A stretch of 64,000 nucleotides of DNA, taken from Nitrospinae bacterium bin107. GTDB taxonomy: Bacteria > UBA8248. Shown here piece by piece: positions 18,298 through 26,698 of this stretch. A model generated the notes under the pieces. It was not told the origin of the DNA, searched no databases, and saw nothing but the letters and a program-made list of their open reading frames with translations. Numbering within the stretch: the stretch's first letter is position 1; every line of letters starts with the position of its first letter. Both the position numbers and the translations under genes were made by a program. The stretch is taken from positions 124,001 through 188,000 of the forward strand of contig MPNJ01000004.1 in the NCBI GenBank assembly GCA_002238965.1, read 5' to 3'.

Positions 18298-18331
18298 AAC
18301 TAAGCCGCGCTCTGAAATACGCGGCTTAGTT
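18298..18331. terminator. hairpin between PxxKW gene and ispH fusion
   Basis: A 12-bp stem aactaagccgcg / cgcggcttagtt with a 10-nt loop lies between two convergent genes. The U-run is weak, so it may need both orientations or Rho. Confidence 0.7.
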
Positions 18332-18343
18332 GATGAATGATTC

Positions 18344-20062
18344 CTAAACCATCAGAAGGGCCAAAACTCCTGCAATAATGAATATCTGATCGGCGGCCAC
18401 TTCCATGAGTCCGCTATGACCCAGTATCTTTCGAGTATACCAGTATAGACATGCACCCGCATACATAACCGGAATAAGCATCAAGTAGCCGAACGACGGT
18501 GTCACCCACTCATTTACACAAGCGCTAACGAGAGTGACAGCCAATGCGGCGCAGATCACCCCCATAAGCGTTTCAGTCTGCACTTTGCCGAAAACGATCG
18601 GCAATGTCCTCTTGCCCACGATTCTATCGCCTTGAATGTCTCTCAACTCCATCAAGCCGGTTCGGAAGAAAATTAAACCGAAAGCGAAGAAAATCGACAC
18701 CATCCAGCCTGCGGAAACCGCTTGTGAATTCGCTAGCGCGGGCAAAACCGCCAAGCTGAAGGTCCAGCCCGACGCGAGAACAAGAATCTTCAAAGCTGGG
18801 AAATTCAGCACCCGCCCCACGACTGCACGAGGCTCGAGCTTCAGGCTGCAAAAGATGGCCCACATAAGTCCGGCTACCAGAATACCCCCGGTCAGGTAGG
18901 AGATACTCATCCCGAACGCGATGGATACCAAGGCGGCAACCCCGGACATGAGTAACAGAATGGGTTTGTGCTTTTCATAGAAAAGAGCCCGATTGGGTTC
19001 ATTGTATCTATCCGCCTCATAGCTGACACAACGATTTATCGTGTGAGCCGCGAAGAGGTAAAGACCTGCCGTCACAGCGAGTTTCATAGAGAGGGGGAAT
19101 CCACCCAATTTCGTGATGGCGATGCTACCCAATATCGCGGATAAGAAAAGAAGAACATTCGCTCTCGACAACACCTTGAGAATATCAAAAAGCTTATCTG
19201 CGATATTCGGATTCGGATCGGGAATCGCTTCGATACGGTTGACAACGCGCCTGATCATCCAATCCGGTGTAGAGGCACCCGCCGTTACGGCGATGTTTTT
19301 GTATTGCTGCAGGAATTTCTCGTCAATCTCATCTTCGGTTTCGACGAGAATCGAATCCGCGCCTCCCTCCTTCGCCACTTCCATCAATCGGTTTGTGTTG
19401 CCGCTGTTGCGTCCTCCGACAACGACCATCAGATCTACATCGGGGGCTAGCTTCTTTACCTCTTCCTGGCGAACTTCCGTTGCATCACAAATCGTATTAA
19501 ACATTTGGGCCTGGGGATATTTCCGCAAAATCGCTTCTTCCACATCTTTCCACTCGCGCATGTTGATGGTCGTCTGCGCCACCACCACGACGGGGCGGTC
19601 GCCGATGTCAGGGAGCCCGGACACATCTTCCATACACGTGATCAAATGGCTGCCTGCCTCCGCATAGCCCTTGTGACCATCCACCTCCGGATGGTCTTCT
19701 TCTCCAATAATTACTGTGAAGGCACCCATGCGGGAATGTTTTCTAATCACCCCATGTACTTTAGCAACCAAGGGGCAAGTCGCATCTCTAATACCGGCAC
19801 CTGAACTCCTTAACCGATCACGAACTTGGGGCGAGATGCCATGAGCCCGGATGACGACTAGACTCGTACTGCTCGGCGTCTCCTGGGGCTCGGAAACGAT
19901 AACGCTTTTCTGCTCCAGCAATTCCACCGTTTGTGGATTATGAATTAGTGGCCCATGCGTGAGAACTTCGCTGGATGCGTCATTGGCAGTGTCCAAAGCA
20001 ATGTCGAGTGCTCTTTCCACCCCCCAGCAGAAACCAGCCGTCTTCGCCAGCTTGACTCTCAA
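18344..20062 (-). CDS. ispH: IspH (HMBPP reductase) fused to a UbiA-like membrane domain
   Basis: A 572-residue fusion. Residues 1 to about 282 are a complete IspH, the [4Fe-4S] enzyme making IPP/DMAPP in the MEP pathway. It has cluster ligands C12, C96 and C192, the catalytic Glu region GEEDHPE (120-126), HGPLIHN, RAHG and SGNTNRL. From about 290 to the end there are about eight hydrophobic segments of the UbiA prenyltransferase superfamily. The second Asp motif is intact (DIQGDRIVGKRTLP from 475), but the first reads N343-RCVSYEAD, losing the leading Asp residues. The start is the TTG at 20062, chosen because it gives the standard IspH N-terminus and has GGAGGAG 7 nt upstream. Membrane-anchored product inferred. 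Confidence 0.9.
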   Translation of the reverse strand: MRVKLAKTAGFCWGVERALDIALDTANDASSEVLTHGPLIHNPQTVELLEQKSVIVSEPQETPSSTSLVVIRAHGISPQVRDRLRSSGAGIRDATCPLVAKVHGVIRKHSRMGAFTVIIGEEDHPEVDGHKGYAEAGSHLITCMEDVSGLPDIGDRPVVVVAQTTINMREWKDVEEAILRKYPQAQMFNTICDATEVRQEEVKKLAPDVDLMVVVGGRNSGNTNRLMEVAKEGGADSILVETEDEIDEKFLQQYKNIAVTAGASTPDWMIRRVVNRIEAIPDPNPNIADKLFDILKVLSRANVLLFLSAILGSIAITKLGGFPLSMKLAVTAGLYLFAAHTINRCVSYEADRYNEPNRALFYEKHKPILLLMSGVAALVSIAFGMSISYLTGGILVAGLMWAIFCSLKLEPRAVVGRVLNFPALKILVLASGWTFSLAVLPALANSQAVSAGWMVSIFFAFGLIFFRTGLMELRDIQGDRIVGKRTLPIVFGKVQTETLMGVICAALAVTLVSACVNEWVTPSFGYLMLIPVMYAGACLYWYTRKILGHSGLMEVAADQIFIIAGVLALLMV

Positions 20063-20182
20063 TTACACTCCTCCTGAGCAAAATAACAAATGCAATTTGG
20101 CCATTCCCACATCAACATACGCACACTATAGCCCTACTCTTGTTTCATGCGCAATAAAAAATAACAGTTAACTTTCATGCGA

Positions 20183-20713
20183 TTAGCAGGGTCGTTCAAA
20201 GCGAAATTCGATGATAGGCGGCGCTTTTTGAAAATGTACGAGACCGCAGATTCGAAACCACCCCCCGGAAGTATCCAGAATCACCTCGCCAATCGTGCTG
20301 GGGAGATTGAATCTCCTTGGACCGCAACTGCCAGGATTGAAAAATACGGTCTTGCCGATCATTTGGCAAAGTGGTTGGTGACTATGACCGAAAATCACCA
20401 AATCCATTGCTTCCTGTTCTAAAAGCATCTTGAATTCCCGGGACGGCCCTCCACGGTGCCAGACTATATGCTGAATCATAATGCGCCAGTCTGCTATGAC
20501 AGTTTGAAGCCGAATTGGTGCCAATGAGGGCGAATCCACATTTCCCGAAACACAGGCGACGGGAGCGATGCTCTCTAGTTCCGGCAAAATGAAGTCAGAA
20601 CCCACATCGCCGGCATGCAGAATACGGTCTGCACCCTGGCAAAATTCGAGCACGTCTCGAGTGAGACGACCATGGGTATCCGACAAGACGCATAATCTGA
20701 CGCTCGAAGTCAT
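20183..20713 (-). CDS. YfcE/MJ0936-type metallophosphoesterase
   Basis: A 176-residue calcineurin-like phosphodiesterase. Di-metal ligands are visible in order: LSDTHG (residues 10-15), HAGDVG (33-38), SGNVD (58-62) and the C-terminal GHSHQP (109-114). Family members hydrolyse phosphodiesters or small nucleotides; the natural substrate is unknown. The ATG at 20713 has only a weak ribosome site. It lies between the EamA gene (199 bp upstream) and the ispH fusion (120 bp downstream), on the same strand as a run of six genes. Confidence 0.88.
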   Translation of the reverse strand: MTSSVRLCVLSDTHGRLTRDVLEFCQGADRILHAGDVGSDFILPELESIAPVACVSGNVDSPSLAPIRLQTVIADWRIMIQHIVWHRGGPSREFKMLLEQEAMDLVIFGHSHQPLCQMIGKTVFFNPGSCGPRRFNLPSTIGEVILDTSGGWFRICGLVHFQKAPPIIEFRFERPC

Positions 20714-20912
20714 TTTTTATCGCCTTACCCAGTACTTCCGGAAAATTGTTGGATTGAACCCTCGCTTTCGCAATAGGAATGAAAAGCTCATGTCCATGAA
20801 GCAGGATAGACGCTATTAGTGTTCTTTCTCATAACTCATAAATCGCACATTTCTGCATATTCTTTTCGCAATTAGAAAATACAACGAAAATACATCTAAA
20901 ACACCAGAAATG

Positions 20913-21773
20913 TTAACTTTTTGACCTTCCGCCTAAGACGATGCCCATCAATATGATTGAACAAGCGAACAGTCGACTCGACGTAGGAACTTCCTGAAGC
21001 AGCCACCAGGCCAATGCCGTAGCCACCAATGGTTCTCCCACAACGGCAAGCGCCACTTTTCCTGGGTGCAGATGACCCAAGGCATAATTTATGGAAGTAT
21101 GACCGATCAAGGTGGGAATGAGTATCATGGCCAGCAAAAGAAGCCAGGTATCATTGGAGTATCCGGCGAGAGGTTGCTCCAAAATTAAAGCCGTGCCGAA
21201 TAGCAAAACCCCGCTGAATCCATAACAACCTGTAACGTATGCCGCTACGGGAATTCTCATTCTAAGCTTGCGACCGCACAGCATATAAGCGGAGGCCATC
21301 ACCGCCGCGGACAATGCGAGAGAATTCCCCCAGAAACTCCCTTCCCAGCCCACAAAGTCGGAATACGCCAAAACTGAGCTGCCTACAATAGCCAACAACA
21401 CACCCAACCAGAAATTCCGCCCTTCTTTTTCTCCTAGAAGCACGACACCACCAATACCTGCAAATATGGGGTTTGTCGTTGCAAGCACGACGGAACTGGC
21501 TACGGACGTATGCGACAGCGACTCTATCCAAAACGCAAAATGAAACGCCAAAAAAATACCGGAACCCGCCCAAATAATCTTCTCTTTTAACGATAAGGCA
21601 CCCCATATCTCCATCACATTGTGTCTTGTAAACGGCAGCAGGAGTAAAGCGCCGCCTCCCATGCGATATGCTGCTATCGCCAAGGGTTCGGCATCAGCCA
21701 ATCGTATGAGTATGGCGGAGCATCCCAAGGCGATGACCCCAAAGAACAAATAGAAATAAACGGGAATTTTCAT
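20913..21773 (-). CDS. EamA/DMT superfamily permease
   Basis: A 286-residue inner-membrane transporter with ten predicted transmembrane helices arranged as two EamA repeats (about 5-135 and 148-282). Conserved features include the ALGCSAILIRLA first helix and the LGGRSKS end. The family moves amino acids, nucleotides and other metabolites out of or into the cell. No substrate can be deduced. It starts 51 bp after the alpha/beta hydrolase gene and is probably co-transcribed with it. Confidence 0.88.
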   Translation of the reverse strand: MKIPVYFYLFFGVIALGCSAILIRLADAEPLAIAAYRMGGGALLLLPFTRHNVMEIWGALSLKEKIIWAGSGIFLAFHFAFWIESLSHTSVASSVVLATTNPIFAGIGGVVLLGEKEGRNFWLGVLLAIVGSSVLAYSDFVGWEGSFWGNSLALSAAVMASAYMLCGRKLRMRIPVAAYVTGCYGFSGVLLFGTALILEQPLAGYSNDTWLLLLAMILIPTLIGHTSINYALGHLHPGKVALAVVGEPLVATALAWWLLQEVPTSSRLFACSIILMGIVLGGRSKS

Positions 21774-21824
21774 GCTTCTAGGAACTAGGCGCAGGTGTAG
21801 TGATTCTTTGAAATTGAAAGGTTT

Positions 21825-22607
21825 TTATGACCCATTCATGAATTGCGATATCAAATCCCCGACCACAGCCGGTTGCTCCAGCATTACCATGTGACCTGCC
21901 TGTGGGACAATGGTTAATTTTGCATTTGGAATCTTCTCAGACATAAATTGCGAATATTTCGGGGGCGTTAAAAGGTCTTCTTCCCCACACACGACCAGGG
22001 CGGGCATAGCAATTGAATCCAGTTCGGAAAGCACATCGAATCGATCGCACGCTATGAAGTCATTGAGCATGGTATCCGCACTGCATCGTAACAGGCCACG
22101 AGTACCTTCTTGGATTAGAGATGGGTTCGCTGCCGGGGAAAAAGCATAACCAATGATTTCATGCACAGTTTTTGCAAAATCGCTTTTCACACCCTCTAAA
22201 ATAGAATCTTTCACCCTCAGTTTTGCGCCAGAGCCAATAAGAATCACACCTCTCATTAACTCGGCATGCTTCAAAACACTTGCAAGAACTACGGCGCCCC
22301 CCATTGAGTGCCCAGTCAGACAAACCGATTTAAAATTCTTGGCATGCAAGAATTCAAGAACAATGCCGCTGTATTCTTTGATATCCGAGATTTGCGCTGC
22401 ATCAGATTCACCGTGACCGGGCAACTCCATGGCCAGGCTGCTCACTCCCCGTTCCGCCAAATTCCGCATCAAAGGAATCCAGCTATCCCGATTCGCCCCA
22501 GCTCCATGAACACACACGACTACGCTACCTGAAACCGGGGGGCCCGCCTCACAATAAGCGATTTTATAATCGGATAAACTCAGAACACCTGAACGCAACC
22601 AAGACAA
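21825..22607 (-). CDS. alpha/beta hydrolase
   Basis: A 260-residue serine hydrolase fold with the nucleophile elbow GHSMGG (about residue 96-101), the oxyanion HGAGANRDSW near the N-terminus, an acid in VVCGEEDLLTPP and the catalytic His in PQAGHMVMLEQP near the C-terminus, so the triad is complete. Substrate unknown. The start is a TTG at 22607 giving MSWLRSGVLSL; the ribosome site is poor. It follows trxA by 43 bp and precedes EamA by 51 bp, suggesting a three-gene unit. Confidence 0.88.
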   Translation of the reverse strand: MSWLRSGVLSLSDYKIAYCEAGPPVSGSVVVCVHGAGANRDSWIPLMRNLAERGVSSLAMELPGHGESDAAQISDIKEYSGIVLEFLHAKNFKSVCLTGHSMGGAVVLASVLKHAELMRGVILIGSGAKLRVKDSILEGVKSDFAKTVHEIIGYAFSPAANPSLIQEGTRGLLRCSADTMLNDFIACDRFDVLSELDSIAMPALVVCGEEDLLTPPKYSQFMSEKIPNAKLTIVPQAGHMVMLEQPAVVGDLISQFMNGS

Positions 22608-22650
22608 GTAGAGGGTTTCCTAAACAGTCAGCAAGCTTTAGATTTGAGAC

Positions 22651-22977
22651 CTAAAGAGCACGATCTATGGCGGCCTTCAGGTCGGCTTTGGATTTAACTC
22701 CTACGACTTGCTCTACTACCTCGCCTCCCTTGAACAACATCAATGTCGGGATACCGCGGATTCCGAACTTCGTGGGAATCGATGGATTCTCATCTATATT
22801 CAACTTCCCGATGCGCACTTTTCCTTCGTATTCCTGGGCAAGCGCTTCAACAGTAGGCGCTATCATTTTGCAAGGAGCGCACCATTCTGCCCAAAAATCG
22901 ACTAATGTGGGAGTATCTGAGCCGATCACATCCGTGTCGAAGTTCTGGTCAGTAAACTCGAAAACACCTTCCGCCAT
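22651..22977 (-). CDS. trxA: thioredoxin
   Basis: A 108-residue cytosolic dithiol reductant with the standard active site W-C33-A-P-C36-K, the cis-Pro loop GIRGIPTLMLFKGG and typical length. ATG 22977 is used because GGAGGAAATGA lies just upstream; the in-frame extension to 23004 is dispensable. Both active-site residues are ordinary Cys, in contrast to the selenoprotein near the left end. It may supply electrons to peroxiredoxin- or AhpD-type proteins of this window. A 256-bp empty gap separates it from ftsK. Confidence 0.96.
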   Translation of the reverse strand: MAEGVFEFTDQNFDTDVIGSDTPTLVDFWAEWCAPCKMIAPTVEALAQEYEGKVRIGKLNIDENPSIPTKFGIRGIPTLMLFKGGEVVEQVVGVKSKADLKAAIDRAL

Positions 22978-23233
22978 TTCATTTCCTCCGGGAGCAGATT
23001 CCAACTGGCTGGAATAATTGATGAGTATCTAAAAGCATGCCAAGAACTATTTGTCTCAGGCGGGCATGACTATTCGATGAAAAGCGTGGAATATCATTCC
23101 TTATTGGCTAAACGGAGTCAACTCCACACACACAATTACATGTCGGACGTTGGGGGATTCGCGACCCAGACCCAGATCGCCTTGCCACACAATGAAGCAA
23201 ACAGCAATATGCACACGGGGCGCATGAGAAAAC

Positions 23234-26215
23234 TCAGGACGCTTCTACCTGTTCTTCGCCCGGTATCTCGCTAATTAATACCTGTCTTCGTTTCACGCCA
23301 TCTGCCGGGCCGATGATTCCATCTTGCTCCATACGTTCGATCATGCGCGCAGCCCTGTTGTACCCAATCCTCAAATGTCTCTGGATGAGAGAAATGGATG
23401 CCTCGCTCGTCCTGGAGACAAGCGCAATCGCATCATCATATCGCTCGTCATACTCTTCATCACCACTTACCCCATCTTGAGATGAGTTCTCCTCCTCCAC
23501 GAACCAATCCTCACGGAACACCGCTTCCCCCTGGGATTTCCAGTGCGCAACGAGTTGAGAAATCTCACAGTCAGAAACATACGCGCCATGGATGCGAACT
23601 GGTGCGCTGGACCCGGGAGGAACAAAAAGCATATCCCCTTTACCCAACAAGCGCTCCGCTCCATTCGAATCCAGGATGGTTCGCGAGTCCGTTCGAGTAG
23701 CGACGCGGAGCGCCATTCTCGACGGGAAATTCGCTTTGATGAGACCTGTGAGAACATCCACAGAAGGACGCTGGGTCGCCACCAGCAAATGGATCCCTGA
23801 AGCGCGGGCCATTTGGGCCAAGCGCGTCATTGACTCTTCCACTTCACGTGGCGCGACCATCATGAGATCGGCCAACTCATCAATCACAACAACGATATAA
23901 GGAAGAAAATCAAGAGAATATTCCTTTTCGGACAGAGGTTCTTTCCATCTTCTAATCGCCTCTCGCTCACCCAATTGCTGCGCCACGGAGGCATTGTAGC
24001 TTTGGATATTCCTCACTCCCGCTTCACTCATTATCTTGTAGCGCCGTTCCATCTCCGCCAAGACACCCCTTAGCCCTGCCGATGCTTTCTTGGGTTCAGT
24101 CACGACAGGCACAAGTTGATGAGGGATGCCTCCATATATCGACAGTTCCAGCATTTTGGGATCGATCATCAAAAAGCGAACCTCTTTTGGCGTACATCTG
24201 GCCAAGAGACTACATATCATCATGTTCAGGGCAACGCTTTTTCCTGCACCAGTCGTCCCCGCAATCAAGAGATGGGGGATCTTGGCCAAATCAGTAAACG
24301 CCGTTCTTCCTAAAATATCCTTACCCAAGCCCATGGTGAGTTTATCTTCGGCGTGCTTGAATTCTTGTGAGGAGAGCACTTCCTTCGCAAATACAGCATC
24401 ACGCTTGAGATTGGGCACCTCGATGCCTACAACCGATTTCCCAGGGATCGGCGCAACAATGCGTACGCTTAATGCGGACAATGCCCGGGCGAGATCGTCC
24501 GCGAGGCCGGAAATCTTGGAAACCTTGATTCCTGGGGCCGGGTCATACTCGAAACTTGTAATGACCGGGCCTGTCTTTACTTCCCTCACTGTTCCGATGA
24601 CGCCGAATTCTTTCAGCGTTTGTTCAAGAAGCAAGGACTTTTCGCGAATACCAACTTCGTCTACTATCAGTCCGCCGGAAGGTGGGTCCGCAAAAATTTC
24701 TAACGATGGAAGAACGTATTCTGTCTTCGGTTCAGAGGTTCCTTGCTGCTTGTTCCGATTTTCCGTCTGCGAATTGGAGCGGACCAGAGAATGGTCTTGA
24801 ATCTGTACAGCATCCGACTCGCCAACAGTTCCCGCATGTCGAACTTTTATATTCTCTTCTGATTCTCCACTTTTCATCGAACCTTCAACACGAGTCGAAA
24901 GTGAATCGGGATGCGCGGCCGTAGACTCCTCAATCGCGGGAGACTCGCCCTGCGGAGCGGGCGATATTCCGCAATTGCCATCAAGATTTTTTTTCCGTTT
25001 AATACGAAGCCCGCCAGTTACCGATTTTCTTGCGGCACCCACATGTTTTACTTCATCATTGATATTCATACCCGTCACCGGCGTATACTCTTCCACCACA
25101 TTCGAAGGCAAGCCAATATGCGCTCCATCGTCGGTTGGGGGTATATCTCCATCATCTTGGAGAAGCTTATCCAGCACCGAGCCAGGCATTGTTTCGTTGA
25201 AATGGCTTTTCGGACTTTCCGCGAGTTCGACTTCCTCCTCGCCGGCCGCCGGGCCGCGAAGCGCAGGCAAGCTTGGCTCTGGAAATTTCTCTCCTCCAAA
25301 AAGCGAAGGGCCATTTTGCTCCGATGGTCGAAAAAAATGCCTGCCATTTTTTTGATTTGACCGGTAAGTTCCTTTCGGTTCCAAAATTGAGTCATCAGCA
25401 TCTTTTTGCATGAGGTGCCGCTGCGGTTCCCCGCCGTCCATGCCGTCCTGCACGAAAGATCCCGTTCCTGCGTCCTCACTGCCGGCTATTGTCTCGGCAT
25501 ACCCGATATACGTCTCCCTCTTACGCAGAGATGACGGAAGACCTGCGATTGCGGAACACAATTTTCGGGTCGAGAATACTGCGCCCCTTACCGCTCCGAG
25601 TACCGTCCTTTTGAAAACTGAAAAGATGCGCGATAAGAACCACCAATGCGCAATCGCCAGCCCTAAAATCATCTTTTTGAATGAGAAACCCGTTATGCCT
25701 ACAAACGAAGCCAGCAATACGGATCCAAGTAAAACCCAACTGCCCGCATTACCCAGATAAGCGTTCAGCAACATCACGACACCATAGCCGACAATTCCAC
25801 CGGCCAATGTCGTAGCCCCAAAAAGAGGATCGGTTGTAAATGCCTTGTAAAATAATCCCGAGGCGCTCAAAAGAAAGAACAAGCCAACCAGTTCGCGCCA
25901 ACCTGGCCGCCATGAACGTAAACCTGCAAACGCGGTTACGCCCCAAACAAGGAATCCGATGGGCATCAATACCGAGAATGCACCCACCGCCTGGACCAAT
26001 GCACCTGCGGCATATGCGCCTACGGCTCCCCCATAATTTCGAATCCGCCATTTTTGAGTGACGTATGAACCCCAAGTCGGATCGCCGGAATCAAAAGTCC
26101 AAAGCGATATCGCAAGAAAAACAGCGAAACCAACTAAGGATAAACCTATAATCTCATTGGTTCTTTGGGAAACCGGGAAAGGTCCGGCCTGGATACCCGA
26201 GCGACGAGTAGGCAT
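23234..26215 (-). CDS. ftsK: DNA translocase FtsK
   Basis: A 993-residue septal DNA pump that clears and aligns chromosome ends at division. The N-terminus has four or so membrane helices (about residues 20-165), then a long low-complexity acidic/Ser-rich linker (about 230-480). The motor follows: alpha/beta domains with Walker A GTTGAGKS (about residue 655), Walker B IVVVIDELADLMM (about 775) and ATQRPSVDVLTG. The winged-helix gamma domain for polar-sequence recognition is at the end (about 935-985, SLIQRHLRIGYNRAARMIERME). Complete. Downstream genes begin more than 250 bp away. Confidence 0.96.
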   Translation of the reverse strand: MPTRRSGIQAGPFPVSQRTNEIIGLSLVGFAVFLAISLWTFDSGDPTWGSYVTQKWRIRNYGGAVGAYAAGALVQAVGAFSVLMPIGFLVWGVTAFAGLRSWRPGWRELVGLFFLLSASGLFYKAFTTDPLFGATTLAGGIVGYGVVMLLNAYLGNAGSWVLLGSVLLASFVGITGFSFKKMILGLAIAHWWFLSRIFSVFKRTVLGAVRGAVFSTRKLCSAIAGLPSSLRKRETYIGYAETIAGSEDAGTGSFVQDGMDGGEPQRHLMQKDADDSILEPKGTYRSNQKNGRHFFRPSEQNGPSLFGGEKFPEPSLPALRGPAAGEEEVELAESPKSHFNETMPGSVLDKLLQDDGDIPPTDDGAHIGLPSNVVEEYTPVTGMNINDEVKHVGAARKSVTGGLRIKRKKNLDGNCGISPAPQGESPAIEESTAAHPDSLSTRVEGSMKSGESEENIKVRHAGTVGESDAVQIQDHSLVRSNSQTENRNKQQGTSEPKTEYVLPSLEIFADPPSGGLIVDEVGIREKSLLLEQTLKEFGVIGTVREVKTGPVITSFEYDPAPGIKVSKISGLADDLARALSALSVRIVAPIPGKSVVGIEVPNLKRDAVFAKEVLSSQEFKHAEDKLTMGLGKDILGRTAFTDLAKIPHLLIAGTTGAGKSVALNMMICSLLARCTPKEVRFLMIDPKMLELSIYGGIPHQLVPVVTEPKKASAGLRGVLAEMERRYKIMSEAGVRNIQSYNASVAQQLGEREAIRRWKEPLSEKEYSLDFLPYIVVVIDELADLMMVAPREVEESMTRLAQMARASGIHLLVATQRPSVDVLTGLIKANFPSRMALRVATRTDSRTILDSNGAERLLGKGDMLFVPPGSSAPVRIHGAYVSDCEISQLVAHWKSQGEAVFREDWFVEEENSSQDGVSGDEEYDERYDDAIALVSRTSEASISLIQRHLRIGYNRAARMIERMEQDGIIGPADGVKRRQVLISEIPGEEQVEAS

Positions 26216-26698
26216 AAACTGAATCCTATTTTCCCACCCACTTACAGAATGGGATATGTGTCCTCGGGCAGAGGAATACCTAGAAACACTATCAAATTAA
26301 GGCGGGAAATGCAAGAAAAGTTTGAGGTTAATCAAACTCACTAAAATGCAGTCATCATCATGGCATAGTTGAGTGACATGGCTGGCGTTCATGCTCCATG
26401 CCGAAGTAACTACAAGCTAAGAATGGAAGGCAGGTAAGGTAAGCGTATTATCTGTTAACCCGTGCCAGCAGATACCATTTGTATCCACTTTAGTATATGC
26501 CAAGACATCAAAAGCGCATTGTCCATTTTCCAACCAAACGCAGCATCTAACGGTGCTCAATCCGAATACGCGCTCTCCACAACCCCACTCCCGACTCAAA
26601 AAATGTTTGGCGCCTGACGGTTCAACTCTCCTTCATTTTTTGTTGATAAGGGCATTCTCGCAATACACTGCGTCTCAAAAAGGGATCTTCTCGTTGAA
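26216..26698. other. 483-bp gap without a recognisable gene
   Basis: Lies between the asmA-like and ftsK genes on the same strand. Short frames exist on both strands (for example 26417-26599, minus) but none has a ribosome site with a recognisable protein. It presumably holds the ftsK promoter; I see no clear hexamers or hairpins. Confidence 0.5.

Noticed and set aside
20913-21773. RarD-type chloramphenicol permease assignment of EamA
   Set aside because: Motifs only show the general DMT family, so no name was given.
26417-26599. Small minus-strand frame in the asmA-ftsK gap
   Set aside because: No SD, no family, starts with a TTG; Cys/Trp content looks random.
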